A stretch of DNA of 64,000 nt from Neobacillus piezotolerans. Its GTDB lineage: Bacteria; Bacillota; Bacilli; Bacillales; Cytobacillaceae. The notes beneath the pieces were generated by a model. The model had not been told where the DNA came from and ran no database searches. It was given only the letters and a program-made list of their open reading frames with translations. Within the stretch, counting starts at the first letter, position 1; each line of letters begins with the position of its first letter. Below, in pieces: positions 50,798 to 59,188 of the stretch. The stretch lies in the NCBI RefSeq assembly GCF_003362805.1, contig NZ_QNQT01000005.1:1-64000 (forward strand), written 5' to 3'. A program made the position numbers and the translations under genes.

Positions 50798-53584
50798 ATG
50801 GCCAAGAAATTTGTAGTAGTCGACTTGGAAACAACAGGGAATTCGCCTAAAAAAGGCGACCGGATCATCCAATTTGCCGCGGTGGTTATCGAAAACGGAA
50901 AAATTACTGAAGAATTTTCCTCCCTCGTCAATCCGTTGCAGCCCATCCCTGCTTTCATTGAAGAATTGACCGGGCTTAGGGACTCGGATGTAAGAGATGC
51001 CCCGTTGTTCCAGGAAATAGCCGGGAAAGTATCCTCCCTTCTTAAAGGTGCATATTTTGTTGCCCATAACGTTCTTTTCGATTTGGGCTTTTTACAGGAA
51101 GAACTCCTAATGGCGGGAGAGGAAGCTTTTTCAGGGCCGGTTATTGATACAGTTGAATTGGCGCGGTTCATGGAACCGGAAGCCGATAGTTATAAACTGG
51201 CCGACCTTGCGGAAAAGGAAGGACTTTCACACGACAGGCCTCACCAGGCGGATAGCGATGCTTATGTAACCGCAGAATTGTTCCTATTATACCTGGATAG
51301 AATCGGGAAATTGCCGGAAAAAGTCCTTAATCAGCTTGCTTCACTTGCAAATGGTTTGAAAAGCGACCTGAATCTGCTCCTTCACGCAATTGCCCTAGGG
51401 AAAACTCCGGAGGCAAATTTGCCTGATACACTTGTGACCGTTAATGGCATCGTCCTGAAAAAGCAGTTTGAAACAATTATATTCGATAAGGATGGCGCGA
51501 ATCATTTGATCTATCCATTCAGCGTTGAAGAAAAGCTTGGGTTAATCCGAAATTCTGCCGCTTCGCTGGAACCAAGGACTGGCCAATTCGAGATGATGGA
51601 CGAAGTTTTCCATTCTTTTGAGAATGGGACCCATGCTTTAATCGAAGCGGGAACCGGGATCGGTAAGTCGCTTGGGTATCTTTTGCCTGCGGCGTATTTC
51701 GCAAAAGCAAACCAGACGAGGGTTGTCATCAGCACGCATACTATCCAGCTTCAGCAGCAGCTTCTGGAGAAGGAAATCCCGCTTTTGGAAAGAATCGTCC
51801 CTTTTCCAGTTAAATCGGCCCTTCTAAAAGGCCGGAATAATTACATATCATTAGGGAAGTTTGCCAAAAGTCTGGAAGAGGAAAATGACAACTATGATAC
51901 AGCCCTTGCCAAAATGCAAATCCTCGTCTGGTTAACAAGAACGGTTCATGGCGACAAGGATGAATTGAACTTATCAAGTGGCGGACTCCTTTATTGGAAT
52001 ACAATCCGGAATGAAAAGGATGGCCTTCCGGTGAGCATTGCTTGGCAGGAATACGATTTTTATAATAGGGCACGGAAGAACGCCGCTAACGCGGATCTCC
52101 TGATTACAAACCATGCCCTCATTCTTTCCGACCTTGAAGCCGATGGCGCGGTTTTGCCTGAATATAACTATGCTGTTTTAGACGAAGGACATCATTTTGA
52201 AAAAGCCGCGGGAATGCATTTTGGGGTAAGGGTAGATTATTTGGGAGCTCGGCTTGCGATTGGGCATTTCGGGCTTTTTGAACAGAAACAGCTTTTCTAT
52301 AAGGCAGAGAAAGCAATCAGGGCGCTGCCACTCCGCGAAAAGGTCATTCCCCAGCTAAAGCTGAACGAGCTTGTTGCTGGAACAATCGTGGAAATGGATG
52401 AATTTTTCAGGCTGGCTGTTTCCTATGCCGCGAGAAGAGGGAATAAGAGCCCATCAAAGCGTTTGAAAGTCAGAATTAGCGAATCCCGGAACCGTAATGA
52501 ATGGGAGGCACTAAAAAATGCCGCAAGCCGGTTTTCATTCTGTCTTAAGGATTTGCATTCTGCGGCAAATGCGATGTTAAGCGCGGTGAAAGGATTAAAT
52601 CCAAAAGAATCGTCTGGCCTCGCGGGAAGCCTCGTTGCCTTTCTTGCGGAAATTGAAGCTTTGAGAACCAGCATTGGCAGTTTTTTTACAAGCGGGCATG
52701 GCTTTGTGAAATGGATTGAAACTGATTTAAGGGCCTCCCAGAATACGACCGGGCTGATTTCGGCGCCTGTGTCGGTAGCTAATGAAATTTCAGACGAATT
52801 TTTCATGGTGAAGAAATCGGTCGTTTTAACTTCGGCTACATTGACGGTGAACAATTCCTTCCGTTTTTCCCTGGATGGTCTGGGAATCGATCCTAGCTAT
52901 GTAAATTTGCTTTCAATCCCTTCGCCTTTCGATTATAGGGAGAATGTTAAATTATTCATTTCCACCGATCTGCCAGAAATCAATTCCGTTCCGCAGGGCG
53001 AGTATATTGCCGAAATTGCTGGAAGGATCATTTCGATTTGTGACGCCGCCAGAGGGAGGCTGCTTGTGCTTTTCACTTCTCACGATATGCTGAAAAAGAC
53101 TTATGAATTAGTTAAGGAAAGCGGTCTTTTATCGGAATATGCCCTTATTGCCCAAGGAATTACAGGCGGAAGCCGATCAAGGCTCACCCGAAGCTTCCAG
53201 AAGTATGAAAAGGCGGTTCTTTTCGGGACAAACAGTTTTTGGGAAGGTATCGATATCCCGGGGGAAGGGCTGTCCTGCCTTATTGTCGTCCGCCTGCCCT
53301 TCAGCCCTCCGGACGAACCATTTACGAAAGCAAAATGCGAGCTGATTGAGCAAAGAGGAGGAAGGCCATTTTCCGAATATTCTCTTCCAGAAGCTGTCCT
53401 AAGGTTCAAACAAGGTTTTGGAAGGCTTATCCGGACGGGGACCGACAGGGGGGCAATCGTTGTTTTTGACAAACGGCTCGGTGAATCCTCCTATGGGAAG
53501 GCTTTTCTGGATTCAATCCCTCCAGTTTCAATCAAGAAAGCCGGGATAGTAGAAGTCATTGATGAAATTGAAAGGTGGCTGTAA
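50798..53584 (+). CDS. dinG: DinG-type exonuclease/helicase-like protein
   Basis: A 928-residue protein with an N-terminal DEDDh exonuclease (D9-L-E11, HNVLFD with D95, and HQADSD near 149-154) and an XPD/DinG-like ATPase. Walker A is EAGTGIGKS (283-291), the DEAH-box variant is DEGH (462-465), with SATLT and FWEGIDIPG later, and QGFGRLIRT as motif VI. No cysteines are seen between Walker A and DEGH, so the iron-sulfur cluster of proteobacterial DinG is absent, as known for Gram-positive forms that act as 3'-5' exonucleases. Start ATG follows GGGGTGTTTAAG. Confidence 0.93.
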   Translation: MAKKFVVVDLETTGNSPKKGDRIIQFAAVVIENGKITEEFSSLVNPLQPIPAFIEELTGLRDSDVRDAPLFQEIAGKVSSLLKGAYFVAHNVLFDLGFLQEELLMAGEEAFSGPVIDTVELARFMEPEADSYKLADLAEKEGLSHDRPHQADSDAYVTAELFLLYLDRIGKLPEKVLNQLASLANGLKSDLNLLLHAIALGKTPEANLPDTLVTVNGIVLKKQFETIIFDKDGANHLIYPFSVEEKLGLIRNSAASLEPRTGQFEMMDEVFHSFENGTHALIEAGTGIGKSLGYLLPAAYFAKANQTRVVISTHTIQLQQQLLEKEIPLLERIVPFPVKSALLKGRNNYISLGKFAKSLEEENDNYDTALAKMQILVWLTRTVHGDKDELNLSSGGLLYWNTIRNEKDGLPVSIAWQEYDFYNRARKNAANADLLITNHALILSDLEADGAVLPEYNYAVLDEGHHFEKAAGMHFGVRVDYLGARLAIGHFGLFEQKQLFYKAEKAIRALPLREKVIPQLKLNELVAGTIVEMDEFFRLAVSYAARRGNKSPSKRLKVRISESRNRNEWEALKNAASRFSFCLKDLHSAANAMLSAVKGLNPKESSGLAGSLVAFLAEIEALRTSIGSFFTSGHGFVKWIETDLRASQNTTGLISAPVSVANEISDEFFMVKKSVVLTSATLTVNNSFRFSLDGLGIDPSYVNLLSIPSPFDYRENVKLFISTDLPEINSVPQGEYIAEIAGRIISICDAARGRLLVLFTSHDMLKKTYELVKESGLLSEYALIAQGITGGSRSRLTRSFQKYEKAVLFGTNSFWEGIDIPGEGLSCLIVVRLPFSPPDEPFTKAKCELIEQRGGRPFSEYSLPEAVLRFKQGFGRLIRTGTDRGAIVVFDKRLGESSYGKAFLDSIPPVSIKKAGIVEVIDEIERWL

Positions 53585-53627
53585 GGATTTTGCCGATTTT
53601 TTCTTTTTGAAACGATTGGTTTGTTTT

Positions 53628-53656
53628 TTACCAATCAAACTGTAACCTGATATAAT
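53628..53656 (+). promoter_or_regulatory. Candidate sigma-A promoter of ypmA-ypmB-aspB
   Basis: The -35 TTACCA (53628-53633) and perfect -10 TATAAT (53651-53656) lie 17 nt apart, with extended TGA. The -35 sits in the GATTGGT/ACCAATC inverted repeat (about 53614-53637). The leader to ypmA is about 50 nt. Confidence 0.55.
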
Positions 53657-53714
53657 TAGTAAATACCAATCTCGCCCTGTAGACCTATGGTGAAGATTTG
53701 ATGGAGGATGTTTC

Positions 53715-53885
53715 ATGGAAAGCAAAATTGAAGTTCTTTCAACTGTAAAAATCCAAAATAGCCCAGACCTGTACAAGGTCGTGGATGCGTTAAACAGATG
53801 TTTGAAGGACAGGGACCTTATGTTTGGGCTGGCGCTTGACAGCAACGATCATTCAAAGGCGATTTTTACGATTTACCGGACGTAA
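53715..53885 (+). CDS. ypmA: YpmA small protein (DUF4264)
   Basis: A 56-residue soluble protein beginning MESKIEVLSTVKIQ, with VVDALNRCLKDRDLMFGLAL and ending IFTIYRT. It matches YpmA in size and position between dinG and ypmB. Alternating hydrophobics suggest a beta-alpha-beta fold. ATG follows GATGGAGGATG. Function unknown. Confidence 0.85.
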   Translation: MESKIEVLSTVKIQNSPDLYKVVDALNRCLKDRDLMFGLALDSNDHSKAIFTIYRT

Positions 53886-53897
53886 AGGGGCGAAGAA

Positions 53898-54371
53898 GTG
53901 AAAAAAATTGTCCTATACACTATTCTAATCTTAGCATTGGCCACGGGAATTGCCGGGTGGATTTATACAAACGCGACGAGTCCTGTCAGGGCCGCGGAAC
54001 AGAAGGCGGTCCAAATTGCCAGGGAAGAGGCGGGAATCACGGAAACAGGCCGTTTCTTTTTGTATCATGGCAGCGAAACAGTATACGTTGTAGAGGGTAC
54101 AAATAAAAAAGGGCAGAAAGCCATCGCCTGGATACCGGAAAAAGGCGGGGAGCCCGTGGTCCGGAAGATTTCCGATGGCATCACGAAAAGCCAGGCAATC
54201 GACAAAGTGAAAAAAGAAGAAAACCCGGAAAGGATTATTGCTGTCAGGCCGGGAATGGAAAATGGCGTTCCATTCTGGGAGGTTTACTATACCTCTGGGG
54301 ATGGGTTGTTGAATTACTATTATGTGTATTTCGATACTGGGGATATGTATAAATTAATTAGAGATCTTTAA
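53898..54371 (+). CDS. ypmB: YpmB membrane-anchored PepSY-like protein
   Basis: A 157-residue protein with one N-terminal membrane helix (about residues 4-22) and an outside domain of PepSY type (QKAVQIAREEAG, then a second repeat near residue 95, ITKSQAIDKVKKEE). It matches YpmB. The start is GTG 53898 behind AAAGGGGCG, 12 nt after ypmA. aspB follows by 19 nt. Function unknown. Confidence 0.88.
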   Translation: MKKIVLYTILILALATGIAGWIYTNATSPVRAAEQKAVQIAREEAGITETGRFFLYHGSETVYVVEGTNKKGQKAIAWIPEKGGEPVVRKISDGITKSQAIDKVKKEENPERIIAVRPGMENGVPFWEVYYTSGDGLLNYYYVYFDTGDMYKLIRDL

Positions 54372-54390
54372 TCAAGCTGGAGGTAACAGA

Positions 54391-55584
54391 ATGAAAACAA
54401 CATTGGCCCGCAGGGTGCTCGCATTGTCCCCATCTCCGACATTGGCTATCACCGCTAAAGCAAAGGAATTGCAAAGCCAAGGGCACGGAATCATTGGACT
54501 TGGAGCGGGTGAGCCCGATTTTAACACTCCGGAACATATTCTGGAGGCAGCCAAGAAATCAATGGATGAAGGGCATACAAAATACACCCCTTCATCTGGC
54601 CTGCCTGAATTGAAGAAAGCAATTTCGGAAAAATTCTCCAAAGACCAGGGGATCAATTATGCGATGAATGAGATCATTGTCGGGAATGGCGCCAAGCATA
54701 TCCTTTATACACTTTTTCAGGTTTTACTTGACGAGGGTGACGAGGTCATCATTCCATCCCCATACTGGGTGAGCTACCCTGAGCAGGTAAAGCTGGCCGA
54801 CGGAGTGCCAGTTATCGTAGAATGCAAGGAAAACAGCAATTTTAAAATCAGCCCGCGCCAGCTTGAGGAGGCAATCACCAATCGGACCAAAGCGGTCATC
54901 ATCAATTCGCCGGGAAACCCGACAGGAATGGTTTATTCAAAAGAAGAGCTCGAGGCGATCGGCGAAATTTGCCTAAAGCACAATGTGCTAATCGTATCCG
55001 ATGAAATATACGAAAAGCTTGTCTACGGCGGTAACAAACATGTTTCCATCGCTCAGATTTCTCCTGATTTGAAGGAACAAACCGTTGTCGTGAATGGCGT
55101 TTCCAAATCCCATTCAATGACAGGCTGGAGGATTGGGTATGCCGCCGGCAATAAGGAAATCGTAGAGGCGATGACCAACCTCGCGAGCCATAGTACTTCC
55201 AACCCCACAACGACTGCCCAGTATGCGACAATTGAAGCTTACAGGGGAACGCAGAAGCCTGTGGAAGAAATGAAGAAATCCTTTGAAGGCAGGCTGGAAA
55301 AAGTATTTGCAGATCTCGTTTCCATTCCTGGCTTCAGTTGTTTGAAGCCGCAAGGGGCATTTTATCTTTTCCCAAATGTCACTGAAGCTGTAAAGGCGTG
55401 CGGCTATAAGGATGCAGATGAATTTTCGGAAGCGCTCCTCGAAAAAGCAAAAGTGGCCGTTATTCCAGGCTCGGGGTTTGGAGCGCCTGATAATATCAGG
55501 CTTTCGTATGCCACGTCCCTTGAAAATCTTGAAGAAGCCATCCGCCGGATCCAATCTTTTGTGGCGGAAAGGATGCAAAAATAA
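54391..55584 (+). CDS. aspB: Aspartate aminotransferase AspB
   Basis: A 397-residue class I PLP aminotransferase. The PLP Lys is K239 in VSKSHSMTGWRIGY; NSPGNPTGM and SDEIYEKLVY mark the cofactor pocket. It interconverts aspartate and oxaloacetate. Start ATG follows GCTGGAGG. It supplies aspartate for asnS, panD and dapB routes. Forms an operon with ypmA-ypmB. Confidence 0.96.
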   Translation: MKTTLARRVLALSPSPTLAITAKAKELQSQGHGIIGLGAGEPDFNTPEHILEAAKKSMDEGHTKYTPSSGLPELKKAISEKFSKDQGINYAMNEIIVGNGAKHILYTLFQVLLDEGDEVIIPSPYWVSYPEQVKLADGVPVIVECKENSNFKISPRQLEEAITNRTKAVIINSPGNPTGMVYSKEELEAIGEICLKHNVLIVSDEIYEKLVYGGNKHVSIAQISPDLKEQTVVVNGVSKSHSMTGWRIGYAAGNKEIVEAMTNLASHSTSNPTTTAQYATIEAYRGTQKPVEEMKKSFEGRLEKVFADLVSIPGFSCLKPQGAFYLFPNVTEAVKACGYKDADEFSEALLEKAKVAVIPGSGFGAPDNIRLSYATSLENLEEAIRRIQSFVAERMQK

Positions 55585-55590
55585 AACAGG

Positions 55591-55637
55591 AGCGAGGGAA
55601 CGGGTTTCCAGTTCCCTTGCTTGAGAATTTTTACAAT
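55591..55637 (+). terminator. Weak terminator after aspB
   Basis: AGCGAGGGAAC pairs with GTTCCCTTGCT (one mismatch) over a 9-nt loop; the following T-tract TTTTT starts 7 nt later. It overlaps the asnS -35. Confidence 0.4.
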
Positions 55638-55645
55638 TGTATAAT
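55617..55645 (+). promoter_or_regulatory. Candidate sigma-A promoter of asnS
   Basis: The -35 TTGCTT (55617-55622) and perfect -10 TATAAT (55640-55645) lie 17 nt apart. The leader is about 40 nt, too short for a T-box. Confidence 0.6.
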
Positions 55646-55691
55646 AGGGTGATACATAGAAATTGTCTTGCTAGTTTTGGAGGGAAAAAAA

Positions 55692-56987
55692 GTGATTAAA
55701 ACGACGATTGCAGAGGTCCACAAATATGTTGGGGAAGAAGTGAAAATTGGTGTCTGGCTCGCCAACAAACGCTCCAGCGGGAAAATTGCCTTCCTACAGT
55801 TAAGGGATGGCACTGGATTCATACAGGGAGTGGTAGTCAAGAATGAGGTGTCTGAAGAGATATTCCAGGCGGCCAAAACAGTTACCCAGGAATCATCCTT
55901 GTATGTAACAGGTGTAGTACAAAAGGATGAACGTTCCCCGTTTGGCTATGAATTGAACGTTAATGGAATTGAACTCATCCAGCTTGCCACCGACTATCCG
56001 ATTACGCCGAAGGAGCACGGTACCGAATTCCTGATGGATAACCGTCATCTTTGGCTGCGTTCAAAACGTCAGCATGCTGTCATGAAAATCCGGAATGAAA
56101 TAATCCGTTCAACGTATGAGTTCTTTAACAATAACGGGTTTGTTAAGATTGATCCGCCAATTTTAACTGGCAGCGCGCCGGAAGGTACAACAGAACTTTT
56201 CCATACAAAGTATTTTGAAGAAGATGCGTTTCTTTCTCAAAGCGGCCAGCTTCACCTTGAAGCGGCAGCCATGGCGCTTGGCAAGGTGTTTTCGTTTGGG
56301 CCGACCTTCCGCGCAGAAAAATCAAAAACGAGAAGGCATTTGATTGAATTTTGGATGATGGAGCCAGAAATGGCATTTACGAACCATGAAGAAAGCTTAG
56401 TCGTCCAGGAAGAGTACGCGGCATATATCGTTCAATCCGTCCTGAAAAATTGCCAGCTTGAGCTTAATACTCTTGGCAGGGATCTATCGAAACTTGAACA
56501 AATCAAAACGCCTTTTCCGCGCATTACGTATGATGATGCGGTCAAATTGCTCCATGAAAAGGGCTTTGACGATATCCAGTGGGGGGATGACTTTGGGGCT
56601 CCTCATGAAACGGCCATTGCCGAAAGCTATGACAAGCCTGTTTTCATCGTCAATTACCCTACCGGCCTAAAACCTTTCTATATGCAGCCGCATCCAGACC
56701 GCGATGATGTTGTTTTATGCGCCGATATGATTGCTCCGGAGGGGTATGGCGAAATCATTGGCGGATCTGAGCGGATCCATGACTATGATTTGCTTAAAAA
56801 GAGGCTTGAAGAGCATAACCTTCCATTGGAGACATATAATTGGTATCTGGAGCTTAGGAAATACGGCTCTGTCCCTCATTCAGGCTTTGGCCTCGGACTT
56901 GAAAGAACAGTCGCTTGGATTAGCGGCGTCGAACACGTCAGGGAGACCATTCCATTCCCGCGCCTGCTGAACAGGCTGTATCCATAA
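55692..56987 (+). CDS. asnS: Asparaginyl-tRNA synthetase
   Basis: A 431-residue class IIb synthetase. The N-terminal OB domain (residues about 1-110) binds the anticodon; motif 2 is [19 protein letters not shown] (near 210) and motif 3 [12 protein letters not shown] (near 400). The start is GTG 55692, behind GGAGGGAAA; an upstream in-frame codon at 55668 is not preceded by a site. Length equals B. subtilis plus one. Terminator follows. Confidence 0.97.
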   Translation: MIKTTIAEVHKYVGEEVKIGVWLANKRSSGKIAFLQLRDGTGFIQGVVVKNEVSEEIFQAAKTVTQESSLYVTGVVQKDERSPFGYELNVNGIELIQLATDYPITPKEHGTEFLMDNRHLWLRSKRQHAVMKIRNEIIRSTYEFFNNNGFVKIDPPILTGSAPEGTTELFHTKYFEEDAFLSQSGQLHLEAAAMALGKVFSFGPTFRAEKSKTRRHLIEFWMMEPEMAFTNHEESLVVQEEYAAYIVQSVLKNCQLELNTLGRDLSKLEQIKTPFPRITYDDAVKLLHEKGFDDIQWGDDFGAPHETAIAESYDKPVFIVNYPTGLKPFYMQPHPDRDDVVLCADMIAPEGYGEIIGGSERIHDYDLLKKRLEEHNLPLETYNWYLELRKYGSVPHSGFGLGLERTVAWISGVEHVRETIPFPRLLNRLYP

Positions 56988-56996
56988 AACAATATA

Positions 56997-57030
56997 AAAC
57001 CCGCCAAATCACCTGTTTGGCGGGTTTCTT
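56997..57030 (+). terminator. Terminator of asnS
   Basis: AAACCCGCCAAA pairs perfectly with TTTGGCGGGTTT over a 7-nt loop. Confidence 0.9.
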
Positions 57031-57144
57031 ATCTCAATTTCATCGTACGGGCCGTTTTTAAAGAAAAAAAGTATTTCGGCGGGTTTATCAGGAATAGCAC
57101 TCAAACAGGCACTGGTTTCCAAAAAAAGAGTCTGGCTGAACATC

Positions 57145-57173
57145 TTACCTGTCCGGCTCGTTCATGGTATACT
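57145..57173 (+). promoter_or_regulatory. Candidate promoter of dnaD-nth-ypoC
   Basis: The -10 TATACT (57168-57173) has an extended TGG before it; TTACCT (57145-57150) lies 17 nt upstream. TSS would be only about 12 nt before the dnaD ATG. Confidence 0.45.
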
Positions 57174-57192
57174 GATAGGGAGGTGTCGAATT

Positions 57193-57897
57193 ATGAAAAC
57201 GGGTATCCTTGCATGGATGCATGAAGGGAATGTGACAATACCTTCCTTGCTTTTTTCTGAATATAGGAATTTAAAATTGTCTGAATATGACCTAGCCATT
57301 GTTTTGAACATACTTGCGTATGCACAAAAAGGGAATAATTTCCCCACACCGGAGGAGCTGTCCTCCCGGATGACAATTTCCATTAATGAATGCACCGATT
57401 TGCTTAGGAAAATGATTCAAAGAGGCTACATAGAAATCATCGATGAATATTCCCCGGAAGGAATCCGTTTCGAAAAATACTCTCTTGATCCGCTTTGGGA
57501 AAAGCTCGTAGACCAATTCATGCTTAACCAAAAAAACGAAAAAGAACTGGGCAGAAAATCTGAAGAATCGGACTTGTACACCGTATTTGAAAAGGAATTC
57601 GGCCGTCCGCTTTCACCTTTCGAATGTGAAACTTTGGCAATGTGGGTGGATGATGACAAACATGCCCCTCAAATTATTAAGGCGGCATTACGTGAAGCCG
57701 TCATGTCCGGAAAACTCAACTTTCGGTACATTGACCGGATTTTGTTTGAATGGAAAAGGAATGGAATAAAAACCATCGAGCAGGCTAGATCGCAAAGCCA
57801 AAAATTCCGCCAGCGCCAGCAGACAAGGCAATCTCTTTCCGACCGCCAAACCCAGCCCGCAGCAGCGGTGCCATTTTACAATTGGCTTGATCAGTAA
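57193..57897 (+). CDS. dnaD: DNA replication initiation protein DnaD
   Basis: A 234-residue primosomal protein that loads the helicase with DnaB and DnaI. The N-terminal winged helix (about residues 1-100) is followed by the C-terminal DnaD domain (about 125-200) with the YxxxIxxxW motif seen as YIDRILFEW, and a basic Gln-rich tail (RSQSQKFRQRQQ). ATG 57193 follows GGGAGGTG. nth follows 92 nt later. Confidence 0.95.
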   Translation: MKTGILAWMHEGNVTIPSLLFSEYRNLKLSEYDLAIVLNILAYAQKGNNFPTPEELSSRMTISINECTDLLRKMIQRGYIEIIDEYSPEGIRFEKYSLDPLWEKLVDQFMLNQKNEKELGRKSEESDLYTVFEKEFGRPLSPFECETLAMWVDDDKHAPQIIKAALREAVMSGKLNFRYIDRILFEWKRNGIKTIEQARSQSQKFRQRQQTRQSLSDRQTQPAAAVPFYNWLDQ

Positions 57898-57909
57898 TGC
57901 CGTTTCCAG

Positions 57910-57943
57910 GCGAGAGAGGCTGCTTCTCTCGTTTTTGTTTTTT
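57910..57943 (+). terminator. Terminator-like hairpin after dnaD
   Basis: CGAGAGA pairs with TCTCTCG over a 7-nt loop, followed by TTTTTGTTTTTT. Confidence 0.65.
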
Positions 57944-57988
57944 CTTTGGAAATTATAAGATTTAGATTATTTAAAGCAGGTGACCGAT

Positions 57989-58639
57989 TTGCTGAACAAA
58001 GATCAGATTCGTTATTGCCTTGATGAAATGGGCAGGATGTTTCCCGAAGCCCATTGTGAACTGAACCATTCCAATCCCTTTGAATTGGTAATCGCGGTAG
58101 CCCTGTCCGCCCAATGTACCGATGTCCTTGTGAATAAGGTGACCGAGTCGCTTTTTAAAAAATACAAAACGCCGCAGGATTATTTGGATGTATCTCTTGA
58201 AGAGTTGCAGAATGACATCCGGTCAATCGGATTGTTCAGGAACAAGGCGAAAAATATCCAAAAACTCTGTTCGATGCTGTTGGAATCCTATGGAGGGGAA
58301 GTTCCTCGGGATAGGGATGAATTGACGAAGCTGCCGGGTGTCGGCCGCAAAACGGCTAATGTCGTTGTTTCCGTTGCTTTTGGGGTTCCGGCAATCGCCG
58401 TCGATACTCATGTGGAACGGGTGAGCAAACGGCTGGGGATATGCAGATGGAAAGACTCTGTACTTGAAGTGGAGAAGACCCTGATGAGAAAGGTGCCAAA
58501 GGATGAATGGTCGTTGACCCACCACCGGATGATTTTTTTCGGGAGGTACCATTGCAAGGCCCAAAATCCCCAATGCCCAACTTGCCCGTTACTGACGGTT
58601 TGCAGGGAAGGTAAAAAGCGGATGAAAGGGAAAATTTAA
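57989..58639 (+). CDS. nth: Endonuclease III
   Basis: A 216-residue DNA glycosylase/AP lyase that removes oxidised pyrimidines. The helix-hairpin-helix LPGVGRKTANVV holds the catalytic Lys, and VDTHVERVSKRLG the catalytic Asp. The 4Fe-4S ligands C-x6-C-x2-C-x5-C are present near the C-terminus (CKAQNPQCPTCPLLTVC). The start is TTG 57989, 6 nt after AGGTGA; GTG 57980 would overlap that site. ypoC starts at its next base. Confidence 0.95.
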   Translation: MLNKDQIRYCLDEMGRMFPEAHCELNHSNPFELVIAVALSAQCTDVLVNKVTESLFKKYKTPQDYLDVSLEELQNDIRSIGLFRNKAKNIQKLCSMLLESYGGEVPRDRDELTKLPGVGRKTANVVVSVAFGVPAIAVDTHVERVSKRLGICRWKDSVLEVEKTLMRKVPKDEWSLTHHRMIFFGRYHCKAQNPQCPTCPLLTVCREGKKRMKGKI

Positions 58640-59122
58640 ATGGAGCTACATGTCCCTTTCGCTTTGGATCATCCTTTTTTCCATGAATTAATAAAGAGTC
58701 CGCTGGTTATCACGGCAGATATTACATTGTTTTCAAACGAGATTTCACATTATTCCGGACGCGGCGGAAAACGGCCATGGAATGAACCCCGCCAATCCGT
58801 GCAGAGTCTGTATTCGGGATGGGTGGGTCTTGAGGAAGAAATCTCCGAAGCTTTCAAAAAGAGGGACAAGTCAGCCATACGGGCCTCGATGAGAAAGGGA
58901 ACTGGGCTGTTTCTACATTTGCTTTTTTGGAGCAATGGACAAGCTGTTACACTTGCTCGATTTCCTGATATTTCGGGCTTGACGGTAAAACCGGCAAACT
59001 GCGGGGAAAGAATACAATTTTTGGTTGACCGGCCGGAATTGTTTCATTCCTTCATCCAATTGAGGGAACTTATGGATGAGCAATATAAGCATTTTCTTGT
59101 AAATCTCACTAAAAAGAAATAA
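58640..59122 (+). CDS. ypoC: YpoC family protein
   Basis: A 160-residue soluble helical protein matching YpoC, found between nth and ponA in Bacillus. It contains GRGGKRPWNEP and LYSGWVGLEEEISEAFKKRD. ATG directly follows the nth stop, so it is probably coupled. No signal or catalytic motif is seen. Function unknown. A strong terminator separates it from convergent ponA. Confidence 0.85.
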   Translation: MELHVPFALDHPFFHELIKSPLVITADITLFSNEISHYSGRGGKRPWNEPRQSVQSLYSGWVGLEEEISEAFKKRDKSAIRASMRKGTGLFLHLLFWSNGQAVTLARFPDISGLTVKPANCGERIQFLVDRPELFHSFIQLRELMDEQYKHFLVNLTKKK

Positions 59123-59138
59123 ATGACTAGACATATAA

Positions 59139-59173
59139 GAAGCGCCTGGCACAAAAGCCAGGCGCTTTTCCTT
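59139..59173. terminator. Terminator between ypoC and ponA
   Basis: AGCGCCTGGC pairs with GCCAGGCGCT over a 6-nt loop. A T-tract follows on the plus strand; on the minus strand the tail is only TTCTTAT. Confidence 0.85.
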
Positions 59174-59188
59174 TACTATAAAAATAAA

